Positions 8,874-16,146 of a stretch of 64,000 nt of DNA are shown here, piece after piece. The translations under genes were made by a program, and so were the position numbers. The stretch's first letter is position 1; each line of letters begins with the position of its first letter. Location of the stretch: positions 1 through 64,000 of the forward strand of contig NZ_NQKI01000026.1 in NCBI RefSeq assembly GCF_002269125.1. The letters run 5' to 3'. The notes below the pieces were generated by a model. The model was not told the DNA's origin, ran no database searches, and saw only the letters and a program-made list of their open reading frames with translations. The DNA is from Pseudomonas lundensis (lineage in GTDB: Bacteria; Pseudomonadota; Gammaproteobacteria; Pseudomonadales; Pseudomonadaceae).

Positions 8874-8898
8874 GTAGTAGAAAATTTTGCACTACTAC
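8874..8898. repeat. Inverted repeat upstream of pckA
   Basis: GTAGTAG (8874-8880) and CTACTAC (8892-8898) flank an AT-rich centre about 45 bases upstream of the pckA start. This could be an operator or part of the leader. No binding protein is assigned. Confidence 0.4.
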
Positions 8899-9010
8899 CG
8901 CGAAAAAAGTGGGCCGGATTATGCCAGAAACGCCCAAAAATAGTAGGCCCCACCTGTCAGAACCGCGTTATACCGGGCTTTGACAGGGGTTTTACCTGCG
9001 CTGAAACGTT

Positions 9011-9913
9011 TTAGTGGTGAGTGCCTGAAGGCGTCTCTACACCGGCGCCCGCGAACAATTGATCGACGTCTGCTGCATCGAACAGGTAGCGCTCGTTACA
9101 GAATTGGCAATCGATTTCAATATGACCGCCATGTTCTTTGACGAGCGCAAGCGCATCATCATGACCCAGGCTGGACAATGCATTGCCAGACCGCTCGCGC
9201 GAGCAACTGCATTTGAACTTGATGCATTCATCGACAAAAACGCGTACTTCTTCTTCGTGGAACAAACGCACCAGGATGGTTTGGTTATCCAGCCCCAACA
9301 GCTCTTCAACCTTCAGGGTATCGCCCAGCGCATTCAGGCGGTTCCAGCACTCCGCACGTTCGTCTTCGTCTTTGATGACTTCGGCAGGCAGTTGCTGCAA
9401 GAGCATGCCACGCGCGCGCTTTCCATCAGCCGCGAGCCAGAAACGGGTAGGCACCTGGTGCGACATCACGAAGTAATTGGTGAAACAGGCCGACAGATCA
9501 TCGCCGTTCAGGTCCACGATGCCCTGATAGCGCTTGCCGATGGTCGGGTCGATGGTCAGGGCCAGAACCCCGTTGGGCATCAGGTCGCTGAGGGTCGCGT
9601 CCGGTTTGATCTGGTCCGCGTCAAATCGGGCCAGCCCGCGAATTTCATGGTGGCTGGTGATTTCAATCATCAGCAACGGAACGGCGCCTTCGGAACGGGC
9701 TTGCAGGCTCAGCAAACCGTCGAACTTCAAGGTGCTGACCAGCAACGCCGCAGCAGCCATCAGCTCGCCCAGCAGTTGTTGAACCGGCTCAGGGTAGGCG
9801 TGCTTGGCCAAGACCTCAGCGTAGCTGTGATCCAGCGAAACCAGTTCGCCGCGGGTGTCGCTGTTGTCAAAAATGAAACGTTGCGTGAAGTCGGTTTTGC
9901 GTAAATCTGACAT
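9011..9913 (-). CDS. hslO: Redox-regulated chaperone Hsp33
   Basis: Hsp33 is a cytosolic holdase that is activated when its zinc-bound cysteines are oxidised during oxidative or bleach stress. The 300-residue protein has the redox switch CxC at 235/237 and CxxC at 269/272, which bind zinc in the reduced state. The N-terminal domain (DNSDTRGELV) is typical. It starts with ATG at the usual family position. It is upstream of pckA in the same direction, but the 179-base gap suggests separate promoters. Confidence 0.96.
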   Translation of the reverse strand: MSDLRKTDFTQRFIFDNSDTRGELVSLDHSYAEVLAKHAYPEPVQQLLGELMAAAALLVSTLKFDGLLSLQARSEGAVPLLMIEITSHHEIRGLARFDADQIKPDATLSDLMPNGVLALTIDPTIGKRYQGIVDLNGDDLSACFTNYFVMSHQVPTRFWLAADGKRARGMLLQQLPAEVIKDEDERAECWNRLNALGDTLKVEELLGLDNQTILVRLFHEEEVRVFVDECIKFKCSCSRERSGNALSSLGHDDALALVKEHGGHIEIDCQFCNERYLFDAADVDQLFAGAGVETPSGTHH

Positions 9914-9974
9914 AGGAATAGGGTTCTAAATTGGTGACAAAATGTGTTCGAGTCTTTATAAAGGCGCGTTTTTA

Positions 9975-9989
9975 GCACCTATCGGGTGC
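9975..9989. promoter_or_regulatory. NtrC-like dyad GCACC-N5-GGTGC
   Basis: A perfect GCACC-N5-GGTGC dyad lies 25 bases upstream of the PAP2 phosphatase start. It matches the NtrC consensus, but no sigma54 element is visible close by, and it may simply be a small hairpin. Confidence 0.3.
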
Positions 9990-10014
9990 AAAGACCCAGC
10001 CAAGGGGGCATGTC

Positions 10015-10812
10015 ATGAACAATCCCACTCTGTTCCAAACAAGGTGGAACCTCGGAGCCCTAGCGGGGTGTAATTTACTCGCTCTGGGGCTTTTGTGTTT
10101 CTGGTTATGGCCATTCGGCCAAATTCTCTGCCTGACTTTCGACGACTGGTTGTTCCATCTGCTCAATCGTCCATTGGCTGATAACCCTATATGGCTCCAC
10201 ATGTGGGCAGTTGCAAGTCTTCGCCCTTTCGATGTGGTTGTCGGCGTGATCATGCTGGCTTTGCTGATCAAAGGTAATTGGGTGTTTGAAGCCACTCAGG
10301 TGCGTCGCGCGCTGTTTGGTTTTCTGGCGATCCTGTTGCTGCTGGTGGTGATCCGCGCGCTGTTTTCCAAACTCACCGCCGCGATGGGTTGGCAGCACAA
10401 CAGCCCGTCGATGGTGTTTGAAGACGCCATTCACCTGAGCGATTACTTCCCCGGCCTGGAAAAAACCTGGGAGCTCAAAGACCGCTCCAGCCAGAGTTTT
10501 CCGGGCGATCACGCCTCTGTGCTGTTGATTTGGGGCCTGTTCATGAGCGTGTTCAGCCGCAACGCTGGCCAGAAAGTCGTGATTTGGGGCCTGACGCTGC
10601 TGTTCATGATGCCGCGGCTCGTGGCCGGCGCCCACTGGGGCCAGGACGACTACATCGGCGGCTTGCTTCTGGCCTTGCTGGCGTTGGGCTGGGGCTATTA
10701 CACCCCGTTCGCGGCCCGGGCGTCGGATCTTCTGCTGCGCGTGACAGCGCCGATCTTTTCGCTGTTGCAGCGTCTGCCACTGGTGTCTCGCATGAGCATC
10801 GTGCGCGGTTAA
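10015..10812 (+). CDS. PAP2-family membrane phosphatase (LpxT-like)
   Basis: This 265-residue inner-membrane protein has about six hydrophobic segments (about 14-34, 72-86, 98-115, 168-182, 188-200 and 213-227). The acid-phosphatase motifs are visible: KDRSSQSFPGDHAS at about 155-168 and PRLVAGAHWGQDD at 200-212. This is the PAP2 superfamily, whose members dephosphorylate or transphosphorylate lipid pyrophosphates. The SFPGDHAS form is like LpxT, which adds phosphate to lipid A from undecaprenyl pyrophosphate. LpxT activity is inference; undecaprenyl-pyrophosphate phosphatase is an alternative. The neighbour hslR is convergent, 34 bases away. Confidence 0.8.
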   Translation: MNNPTLFQTRWNLGALAGCNLLALGLLCFWLWPFGQILCLTFDDWLFHLLNRPLADNPIWLHMWAVASLRPFDVVVGVIMLALLIKGNWVFEATQVRRALFGFLAILLLLVVIRALFSKLTAAMGWQHNSPSMVFEDAIHLSDYFPGLEKTWELKDRSSQSFPGDHASVLLIWGLFMSVFSRNAGQKVVIWGLTLLFMMPRLVAGAHWGQDDYIGGLLLALLALGWGYYTPFAARASDLLLRVTAPIFSLLQRLPLVSRMSIVRG

Positions 10813-10846
10813 GCAACCCGCGTTGGCATGCGGTTCAAACGCCGCT

Positions 10847-11254
10847 CTACTCGGCGCCGCTGGCATCATGAAACTGATGCAGTTGGCGCCGTTGTTTTTT
10901 AGTCGGTTTACCTTCCGTAGTGATCCCCATTGCACCGGATTTACGCATCGCGGCAGCGTGCTCGCGTTTAGCGATGCTTTGCGCTGTTTCGGCGTACAAC
11001 AATTGCGCTTGCGGTGCGCCACCACGCACGACTGAGAGCGCTTTGACTTCTACCGTTCGCTCTTCCAGGCCCACACGAATCTGCAGCTCATCGCCTACCC
11101 GCGGTTCTTTACTGGGTTTGCAGCGCTCACCTCGACAATGGACTTTGCCACTTTCAATGGCCGCCTTGGCCAGTGCCCGGGTTTTGAAAAAACGCGCCGC
11201 CCACAACCATTTGTCCAAACGGACCTTATCGTCTTCTTCTTGCTTCTGAGCCAT
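10847..11254 (-). CDS. hslR: Ribosome-associated heat shock protein Hsp15 (S4 domain)
   Basis: Hsp15 binds free 50S subunits that carry nascent chains and helps recycle stalled ribosomes. The 135-residue protein has an N-terminal S4 RNA-binding fold at about residues 10-70 (RLDKWLWAARFFKTRALA) and a basic C-terminal tail (KPTKKQRRQ). The start ATG at 11252-11254 follows a GAGGAA ribosome site. In Pseudomonas it sits close to hslO, as here, separated by the PAP2 gene. Confidence 0.93.
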   Translation of the reverse strand: MAQKQEEDDKVRLDKWLWAARFFKTRALAKAAIESGKVHCRGERCKPSKEPRVGDELQIRVGLEERTVEVKALSVVRGGAPQAQLLYAETAQSIAKREHAAAMRKSGAMGITTEGKPTKKQRRQLHQFHDASGAE

Positions 11255-11370
11255 TGGAATTCCTCTTCTTTGGCAGGGTCAGAACTGTACTACCGTTTCT
11301 AACGAATAGATGAATCTGGCACCCGGCTAGAATGCCGCTCCTCTCAGCGCCTTTGGCGAGGTTATGTCCC

Positions 11371-12150
11371 ATGACGTTTTTCCCCGATTCCCTGACGGGC
11401 GCCAAAAGCCGCTGCGACGCTTGCCGGCAAGCCACGCCGCTGGGGTTCGATTTTCAGTTTGCCTACCAACCGATCGTGGACCTGCGCGATCAATCGGTGT
11501 TTGCTCACGAGGCACTGGTCCGAGGCCCGTCCGGTGAAGGCGCGTTCGAGGTATTGCAGCAAGTTAATGACACCAATCGTTACCGCTTCGACCAGGCGTG
11601 TCGCACCCGCGCGATCAAGGGTGCGGCCACGCTGGGCATGCAGCAACATCTATCAATCAATTTCATGCCCAACGCGGTCTATCGGCCAGAACTGTGCATT
11701 CGCAGCACCCTGGAGGCCGCCAAAGCCCATGATTTCCCGCTCGACAAGCTGATTTTCGAAACGCTGGAAAGCGAACACATAGATAACTATCGCCATTTGA
11801 CCCATATTCTGCGTGAATACCGCGAATTCGGTTTCAAGACAGCGATCGACGACTTCGGAGCCGGCTATTCGGGGCTCAATTTATTGGCGGATTTTCAACC
11901 TGACCTGATCAAGCTCGACATGGCACTCATCCGCGATGTCGATCAGGACCGTGCGCGTCAGGCCATTGTGCGCGGCGTTGTCATGATGTGTTCTGAATTG
12001 AACGTTACAGTCATAGCCGAAGGCATCGAAAGCGCTGGCGAGAGGGATTTCCTGGCCGATTGTGGAATATTTTTGATGCAGGGTTACTGGTTCGCCCGAC
12101 CTGCATTCCAAGCGTTGGCCGAGGTTCGTCCTGCGGCCTGGATACGTTAA
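11371..12150 (+). CDS. rimA: EAL-domain c-di-GMP phosphodiesterase RimA
   Basis: This is a stand-alone EAL domain (259 residues). All expected catalytic motifs are present: HEALVRG, the Asn of SINFMPN, FETLE, IDDFGAGYSGLNLL, IKLDMALI, VIAEGIES and the final MQGYWFARP. It should therefore hydrolyse cyclic di-GMP. The gene directly precedes the rimB and rimK homologues. In P. fluorescens SBW25 the rimABK operon product RimA is a phosphodiesterase that tunes RimK with c-di-GMP. The start at ATG 11371 is chosen because GAGG lies 9 bases upstream; a further start at 11332 is possible. Function is taken from operon context and motifs. Confidence 0.85.
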   Translation: MTFFPDSLTGAKSRCDACRQATPLGFDFQFAYQPIVDLRDQSVFAHEALVRGPSGEGAFEVLQQVNDTNRYRFDQACRTRAIKGAATLGMQQHLSINFMPNAVYRPELCIRSTLEAAKAHDFPLDKLIFETLESEHIDNYRHLTHILREYREFGFKTAIDDFGAGYSGLNLLADFQPDLIKLDMALIRDVDQDRARQAIVRGVVMMCSELNVTVIAEGIESAGERDFLADCGIFLMQGYWFARPAFQALAEVRPAAWIR

Positions 12151-12165
12151 TCGCGGTTACTCATA

Positions 12166-12648
12166 TTGAAGACATTTGATCATCTGACCGTTGTCGGTCT
12201 GCGCGAGTGGGTGGCGCTTCCCGATTTGGGAGTCGCAGGCTTGCGCGCCAAAATCGACACCGGTGCTAGTACTTCCAGCCTGCACGCCACTGAAATCGAG
12301 CCTTTTGTGCGCGACGGTGTCGAGTGGGTGCGTTTCAACGCGCATTTGGGCACGCGGGTGCAACTGCGTCACCGCCGTTGCGAAGCCCCGTTGGTGGCGA
12401 TAAAAACTATTAAAAGCTCGAACGGGCATACGCAAGTGCGCTATGTGATCCGCACCAGCCTCGCGCTGGGTGATCGGGTCTGGCCGGTGGAGTTCACCCT
12501 CGCTTGCCGCAAGTCCATGCGTTACCGTTTGCTGCTCGGCTCGAAAGCCCTGATCGATGGCCAATTGGTCGTTAATCCGGGCCTCAAATACGTTCAAGAC
12601 AAACCGGTTTTTCCGGTCACTACCCTTTCTGCCACAGGTGCTGCATGA
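12166..12648 (+). CDS. rimB: RimB retropepsin-like protease
   Basis: This is a 160-residue DUF785/RimB protein with an aspartic-protease-like motif AKIDTGASTSSLHA at about residues 27-40. In P. fluorescens RimB modulates glutamation of ribosomal protein S6 with RimK. The start is TTG at 12166 (MKTFDHL), which matches the conserved N-terminus. There is no in-frame ATG and no good Shine-Dalgarno, so translation may depend on termination of rimA 15 bases upstream. The stop overlaps the rimK start in ATGA. Confidence 0.85.
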   Translation: MKTFDHLTVVGLREWVALPDLGVAGLRAKIDTGASTSSLHATEIEPFVRDGVEWVRFNAHLGTRVQLRHRRCEAPLVAIKTIKSSNGHTQVRYVIRTSLALGDRVWPVEFTLACRKSMRYRLLLGSKALIDGQLVVNPGLKYVQDKPVFPVTTLSATGAA

Positions 12649-13550
12649 AGATCGCTGTGCTGTCGCGTAACCCGCGTCTGTATTCCACTCGTCGCCTGGT
12701 TGAAGCCGGGACAGAACGAGGCCACGAAATGGTGGTGATCGATACCCTGCGTGCCTATATGAACATCGCCAGCCACAAGCCGCAGATCCACTACCGGGGC
12801 AAGCCGCTGGAAGGCTTCGATGCCGTGATTCCGCGCATTGGCGCCTCGGTCACGTTTTACGGCTGCGCGGTGTTGCGTCAGTTCGAAATGATGGGGGTTT
12901 TCCCGCTGAACGAATCGGTGGCCATCGCCCGCTCGCGGGACAAACTGCGCTCCCTGCAATTGCTGTCGCGGCGTGGGCTGGGGTTGCCGGTGACGGGTTT
13001 TGCGCACTCACCGGATGACATCCCCGACCTGATCGAAATGGTCAATGGCGCCCCCTTGGTGATCAAGGTGCTGGAAGGCACACAAGGCATCGGCGTTGTC
13101 CTGTGCGAAACCGCTACGGCGGCAGAATCCGTGATCGAAGCCTTCATGGGCCTCAAACAAAACATCATGGTGCAGGAATACATCAAGGAAGCCGGTGGCG
13201 CCGATATTCGCTGCTTCGTGGTGGGTGACAAGGTGATTGCAGCGATGAAACGCCAGGCCAAGCCGGGTGAGTTCCGCTCCAACCTGCACCGTGGCGGCAG
13301 CGCCAGCCTAATCAAGATTACCCCGGAAGAACGCATGACCGCCATTCGGGCTGCCAAGGTGATGGGGTTGAGCGTGGCGGGCGTGGACATCCTGCGCTCC
13401 AATCACGGCCCGTTGGTGCTGGAGGTCAACTCCTCACCGGGTCTGGAAGGCATCGAAACCACCACGGGCAAAAACGTGGCAGGGATCATCATTGAACATC
13501 TGGAGAAAAACAGCGGGCCGAACCTGACAAGAACCAAAGGCAAAGGCTGA
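12645..13550 (+). CDS. rimK: Ribosomal protein S6 glutamate ligase
   Basis: RimK is an ATP-grasp enzyme that adds glutamate residues to the C-terminus of ribosomal protein S6 (RpsF). In Pseudomonas this changes the proteome and affects motility and colonisation. The 301-residue sequence has the ATP-grasp nucleotide site (LVIKVLEGTQGIGV), the IRCFVVGDKVIAAMKRQA strand and the metal-binding LEVNSSPGLEGIE near the end. It is translationally coupled to rimB and is the last gene of rimABK. A hairpin follows. Confidence 0.96.
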   Translation: MKIAVLSRNPRLYSTRRLVEAGTERGHEMVVIDTLRAYMNIASHKPQIHYRGKPLEGFDAVIPRIGASVTFYGCAVLRQFEMMGVFPLNESVAIARSRDKLRSLQLLSRRGLGLPVTGFAHSPDDIPDLIEMVNGAPLVIKVLEGTQGIGVVLCETATAAESVIEAFMGLKQNIMVQEYIKEAGGADIRCFVVGDKVIAAMKRQAKPGEFRSNLHRGGSASLIKITPEERMTAIRAAKVMGLSVAGVDILRSNHGPLVLEVNSSPGLEGIETTTGKNVAGIIIEHLEKNSGPNLTRTKGKG

Positions 13551-13574
13551 CGCCCGTAGCCTCTGAAGAAACAA

Positions 13575-13604
13575 CGCGAGGCTGCGTCCACCGACAGCCT
13601 CGCG
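13575..13604. repeat. Inverted repeat, REP-like, between rimK and amgS
   Basis: CGCGAGGCTG (13575-13584) pairs with CAGCCTCGCG (13595-13604). A close relative lies at 27749-27774 after fbp, sharing the CGAGGCTGCGTCC core. There is no T-run, so it is more likely a REP-type repeat that may also end transcription of the convergent genes. Confidence 0.6.
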
Positions 13605-13621
13605 CGTCCTTCGTCGCGTAT

Positions 13622-14935
13622 TTACACCGCGCCTCGGGGCAGCATCAGCCCCAACGGCAATCTGACGCGTGCTTCAAGCCCACCCCCTGAACGGTTGCGT
13701 AACTCGACATTGCCGCCATGCATTGAGGCGATGCGCTTGACGATGGCCAACCCGAGTCCGGTCCCCTTCCCGCCGCGTGCCCGATCGCCACGAATGAACG
13801 GGTTGAAGATGTCTTCCAGTTCGCAAGGGTCGATGCCTGCGCCGCGGTCCATCACGCTGAGCACCACATACGGCGCACTCACATCGCCCGACACATAGGC
13901 AGCCACTTCCACATCTTCACCCGCATGATGCAATGCGTTGCCGATCAAGTTATTGAGCAGGCGCTTCATCGATACCCGGCGCAGCGGGAACGGCTGAATC
14001 GGTTGCAGACGCAAACGAACCCGTTCTTCGTTCTGGTTGTAAGGTGCCACGACCTCACGCACCAGCTCGCACAAGTCCACCTCTTCGACCAGTTCGTCAC
14101 GGCCATCGCGAATAAAAGCCAGGAACTGATCAAGGATCGCGTCCATGTCTTCGATATCGCGCACCATGTCATCCGTCAGGTCGTTGTGGTTGCCCATCAA
14201 TTCCAGCGACAACCGCAAACGCGTCAACGGTGTACGCAAATCATGGGAAACACCTGCCAGCATCAACTCTCGCTCGCGACCCGCCTGCTCCACGTCTTCG
14301 GCCATCTGGTTGAAAGCACTGTAAACCTCCGTCATCTCACTCGGCGTGTCACTGATCGGCAACCGCACGCTACGTCCCTGACCCAGTTGACGCGCGGCAT
14401 ACACCAGGCGCTTGAGCGGTTGATTAAGCTGGCTGACGAAAATCCACGCCGACGCAGTGGAGAGCAAGCCAATGGCCAAAAACCAGCCCAACACGCTCCA
14501 TATCTTTTGCCCGCGCAGCGGGTGCGGGTAGAGCGGCACTTTCAGCCAGCCATCCCCCAGGCTCGGCGCTCGAACCCATAAGGCGGGCGGGGAATGCACA
14601 CGTAAACGAACCTCGGTATCAGCCCCGAGTTCGGCTTGCATCTGACGTTGGTAAGCGCCGCTGTACGGCCAATGCTGCTCCCCCTCGGGCACACCGCCAC
14701 CCACCACCCGGATCAACCCGGCAGCATCGGCAATTTTTTCGCGATTTTCTTCATCGGCCGCCCAATAGGCACGTAGCGTGAGGGCAACGCCGTGGCTGTA
14801 CTGACGATCAACCAGGACATCTTCATTCATCAACAAGTACACCAATGTCAGTGCCTTGGAGAATAGAACGACGATCAGTACCAGCCAGAGGGTGCGCGAG
14901 AAGAAACTTTGGGGAAACCAGAGAGGGGTTTTCAT
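13622..14935 (-). CDS. amgS: Envelope-stress sensor histidine kinase AmgS (EnvZ-like)
   Basis: AmgS is an inner-membrane sensor kinase which in P. aeruginosa responds to membrane damage by misfolded proteins and aminoglycosides. The 437-residue protein has TM1 at about 15-36, a periplasmic loop to about 145, TM2 at about 147-168, HAMP to about 220, the H-box AGVSHDLRTPLTRL with His231, and the ATPase N, G1 and G2 boxes (NLIGNALHHA, DRGAGID, GKGTGLGLAIV). The start ATG at 14933-14935 replaces a longer frame with no support. The amgR gene is upstream, separated by about 110 bases that hold degenerate REP-like sequence. Confidence 0.92.
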   Translation of the reverse strand: MKTPLWFPQSFFSRTLWLVLIVVLFSKALTLVYLLMNEDVLVDRQYSHGVALTLRAYWAADEENREKIADAAGLIRVVGGGVPEGEQHWPYSGAYQRQMQAELGADTEVRLRVHSPPALWVRAPSLGDGWLKVPLYPHPLRGQKIWSVLGWFLAIGLLSTASAWIFVSQLNQPLKRLVYAARQLGQGRSVRLPISDTPSEMTEVYSAFNQMAEDVEQAGRERELMLAGVSHDLRTPLTRLRLSLELMGNHNDLTDDMVRDIEDMDAILDQFLAFIRDGRDELVEEVDLCELVREVVAPYNQNEERVRLRLQPIQPFPLRRVSMKRLLNNLIGNALHHAGEDVEVAAYVSGDVSAPYVVLSVMDRGAGIDPCELEDIFNPFIRGDRARGGKGTGLGLAIVKRIASMHGGNVELRNRSGGGLEARVRLPLGLMLPRGAV

Positions 14936-14944
14936 AGATTGATG

Positions 14945-15037
14945 CTTTTGCAGTTTGCAGGAGCGCGCAGGGATATTCGCAGAAATGGAATTGCGGGCCA
15001 CTCAGGTAGTGAACAACCTGTGTGACCCGCTCCTACA
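14945..15037. repeat. Degenerate REP-like fragments between amgR and amgS
   Basis: TGCAGGAGCGCGCAGGGATA (14950 region) and, on the minus strand, TTTGTAGGAGCGGGTCACAC (15038 region) resemble the GTAGGAGCGGGCTTGC core of Pseudomonas REP elements, but neither is a full palindrome. They look like decayed copies within the operon. Confidence 0.35.
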
Positions 15038-15046
15038 AATGATCCA

Positions 15047-15787
15047 TCACTTGGTGGCGTTGCCGTCGGGTACAAACACATAGCCCACGCCCCAGACTGT
15101 CTGGATATAACGCGGCTTGGAAGGATCCGGCTCAATCATGCGACGCAGACGGGAAATCTGAACATCGATTGAACGCTCCAACGCATCCCATTCACGGCCA
15201 CGCGCCAGATTCATCAGCTTGTCGCGCGTCAACGGCTCGCGAGCATGCATGACCAGCGCTTTAAGCACCGCAAATTCACCGGTGGTCAGCATGTGAACTT
15301 CATCACCGCGTTTCAGTTCGCGGGTCGCCAGTGACAACTCGTAATCACCGAACGTGACGCTTTCGTCTTCGCTGCCCGGCGCGCCCGGCACGGGCGCGGA
15401 CTGGCGACGCAACACCGCTTTGACCCGTGCCATCAGTTCATCGGGGTTGAATGGCTTGGCCAGATAATCGTCGGCCCCCAGTTCAAGGCCCTTGATACGG
15501 CTAAGTTCATCGCCCTTGGCCGTGAGCATGATGATTGGCACGCGATTGTTCGCAGCGCGCAAACGGCGGCAGGCGGACAGACCGTCTTCGCCTGGAAGCA
15601 TCAGGTCCAATACAACAAGGTTAAACACCTCGCGGGCCAACAAACGGTCCATTTGCTCGACGTTTGGTACCGCGCGGGCACGATAGCCTTTGCTGGTGAA
15701 AAAACGTTCCAGCAGGCTGCTCAGGCCCGGGTCGTCGTCCACGATAAGAATTTTTTCGCCTTCAGCAGTGTGTGCAGTGCTGCTCAT
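15047..15787 (-). CDS. amgR: Response regulator AmgR (OmpR family)
   Basis: AmgR is the DNA-binding partner of AmgS. The 246-residue protein has a receiver domain (ILIVDDD, phospho-acceptor Asp61 in VVLDLMLPGEDG, conserved Lys in YLAKPFNPDEL) and an OmpR-type winged helix (REWDALERSIDVQISRLRRMIEPDPSKPRYIQTVWGVGY region). In Pseudomonas it controls protease and chaperone genes of envelope stress and intrinsic aminoglycoside tolerance. It is divergent from tex over a 359-base gap. Confidence 0.95.
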   Translation of the reverse strand: MSSTAHTAEGEKILIVDDDPGLSSLLERFFTSKGYRARAVPNVEQMDRLLAREVFNLVVLDLMLPGEDGLSACRRLRAANNRVPIIMLTAKGDELSRIKGLELGADDYLAKPFNPDELMARVKAVLRRQSAPVPGAPGSEDESVTFGDYELSLATRELKRGDEVHMLTTGEFAVLKALVMHAREPLTRDKLMNLARGREWDALERSIDVQISRLRRMIEPDPSKPRYIQTVWGVGYVFVPDGNATK

Positions 15788-16146
15788 TAGATGCTCCTAT
15801 GATCTCGGCGCGCATTATGGCGTAGCTGCTGTTATACGCATCGTGTGCATTGTTAGCAGATTTTTCCTTCACAGCCAGTACACAGATCAAGGCGCACGCT
15901 GCACGCAGTGCCCTGAATACGGGAACGCTGGTTATAATGCGCCGCCTTTTGTGTCAGGCAACCTCGAATTTTCAACCGCTGCGGCGCAATTATTTTTTTC
16001 AGTGCGTGCCGCAATGTGCAGACTTCACGGGTCAACAGGCTGCCCTTTTGGCCCAGGTAGCGGCGCTTTTTAAAGCCGCTCAACCAGCCTCGCAAGCCTT
16101 CAAGCCCGGGCCTTCGAGCCTGCATCACAATTTGTCAGGTGGTTTT
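15788..16146. other. Divergent amgR/tex intergenic region
   Basis: These 359 bases hold the promoters of amgR and tex. The tex frame is open back to 15850, but that extension has no Tex similarity. There is no clear RNA gene or repeat. Confidence 0.5.

Noticed and set aside
15850..16146. N-terminal extension of tex
   Set aside because: It has no Tex similarity, lies in the divergent promoter region, and ATG 16147 follows a good ribosome site.
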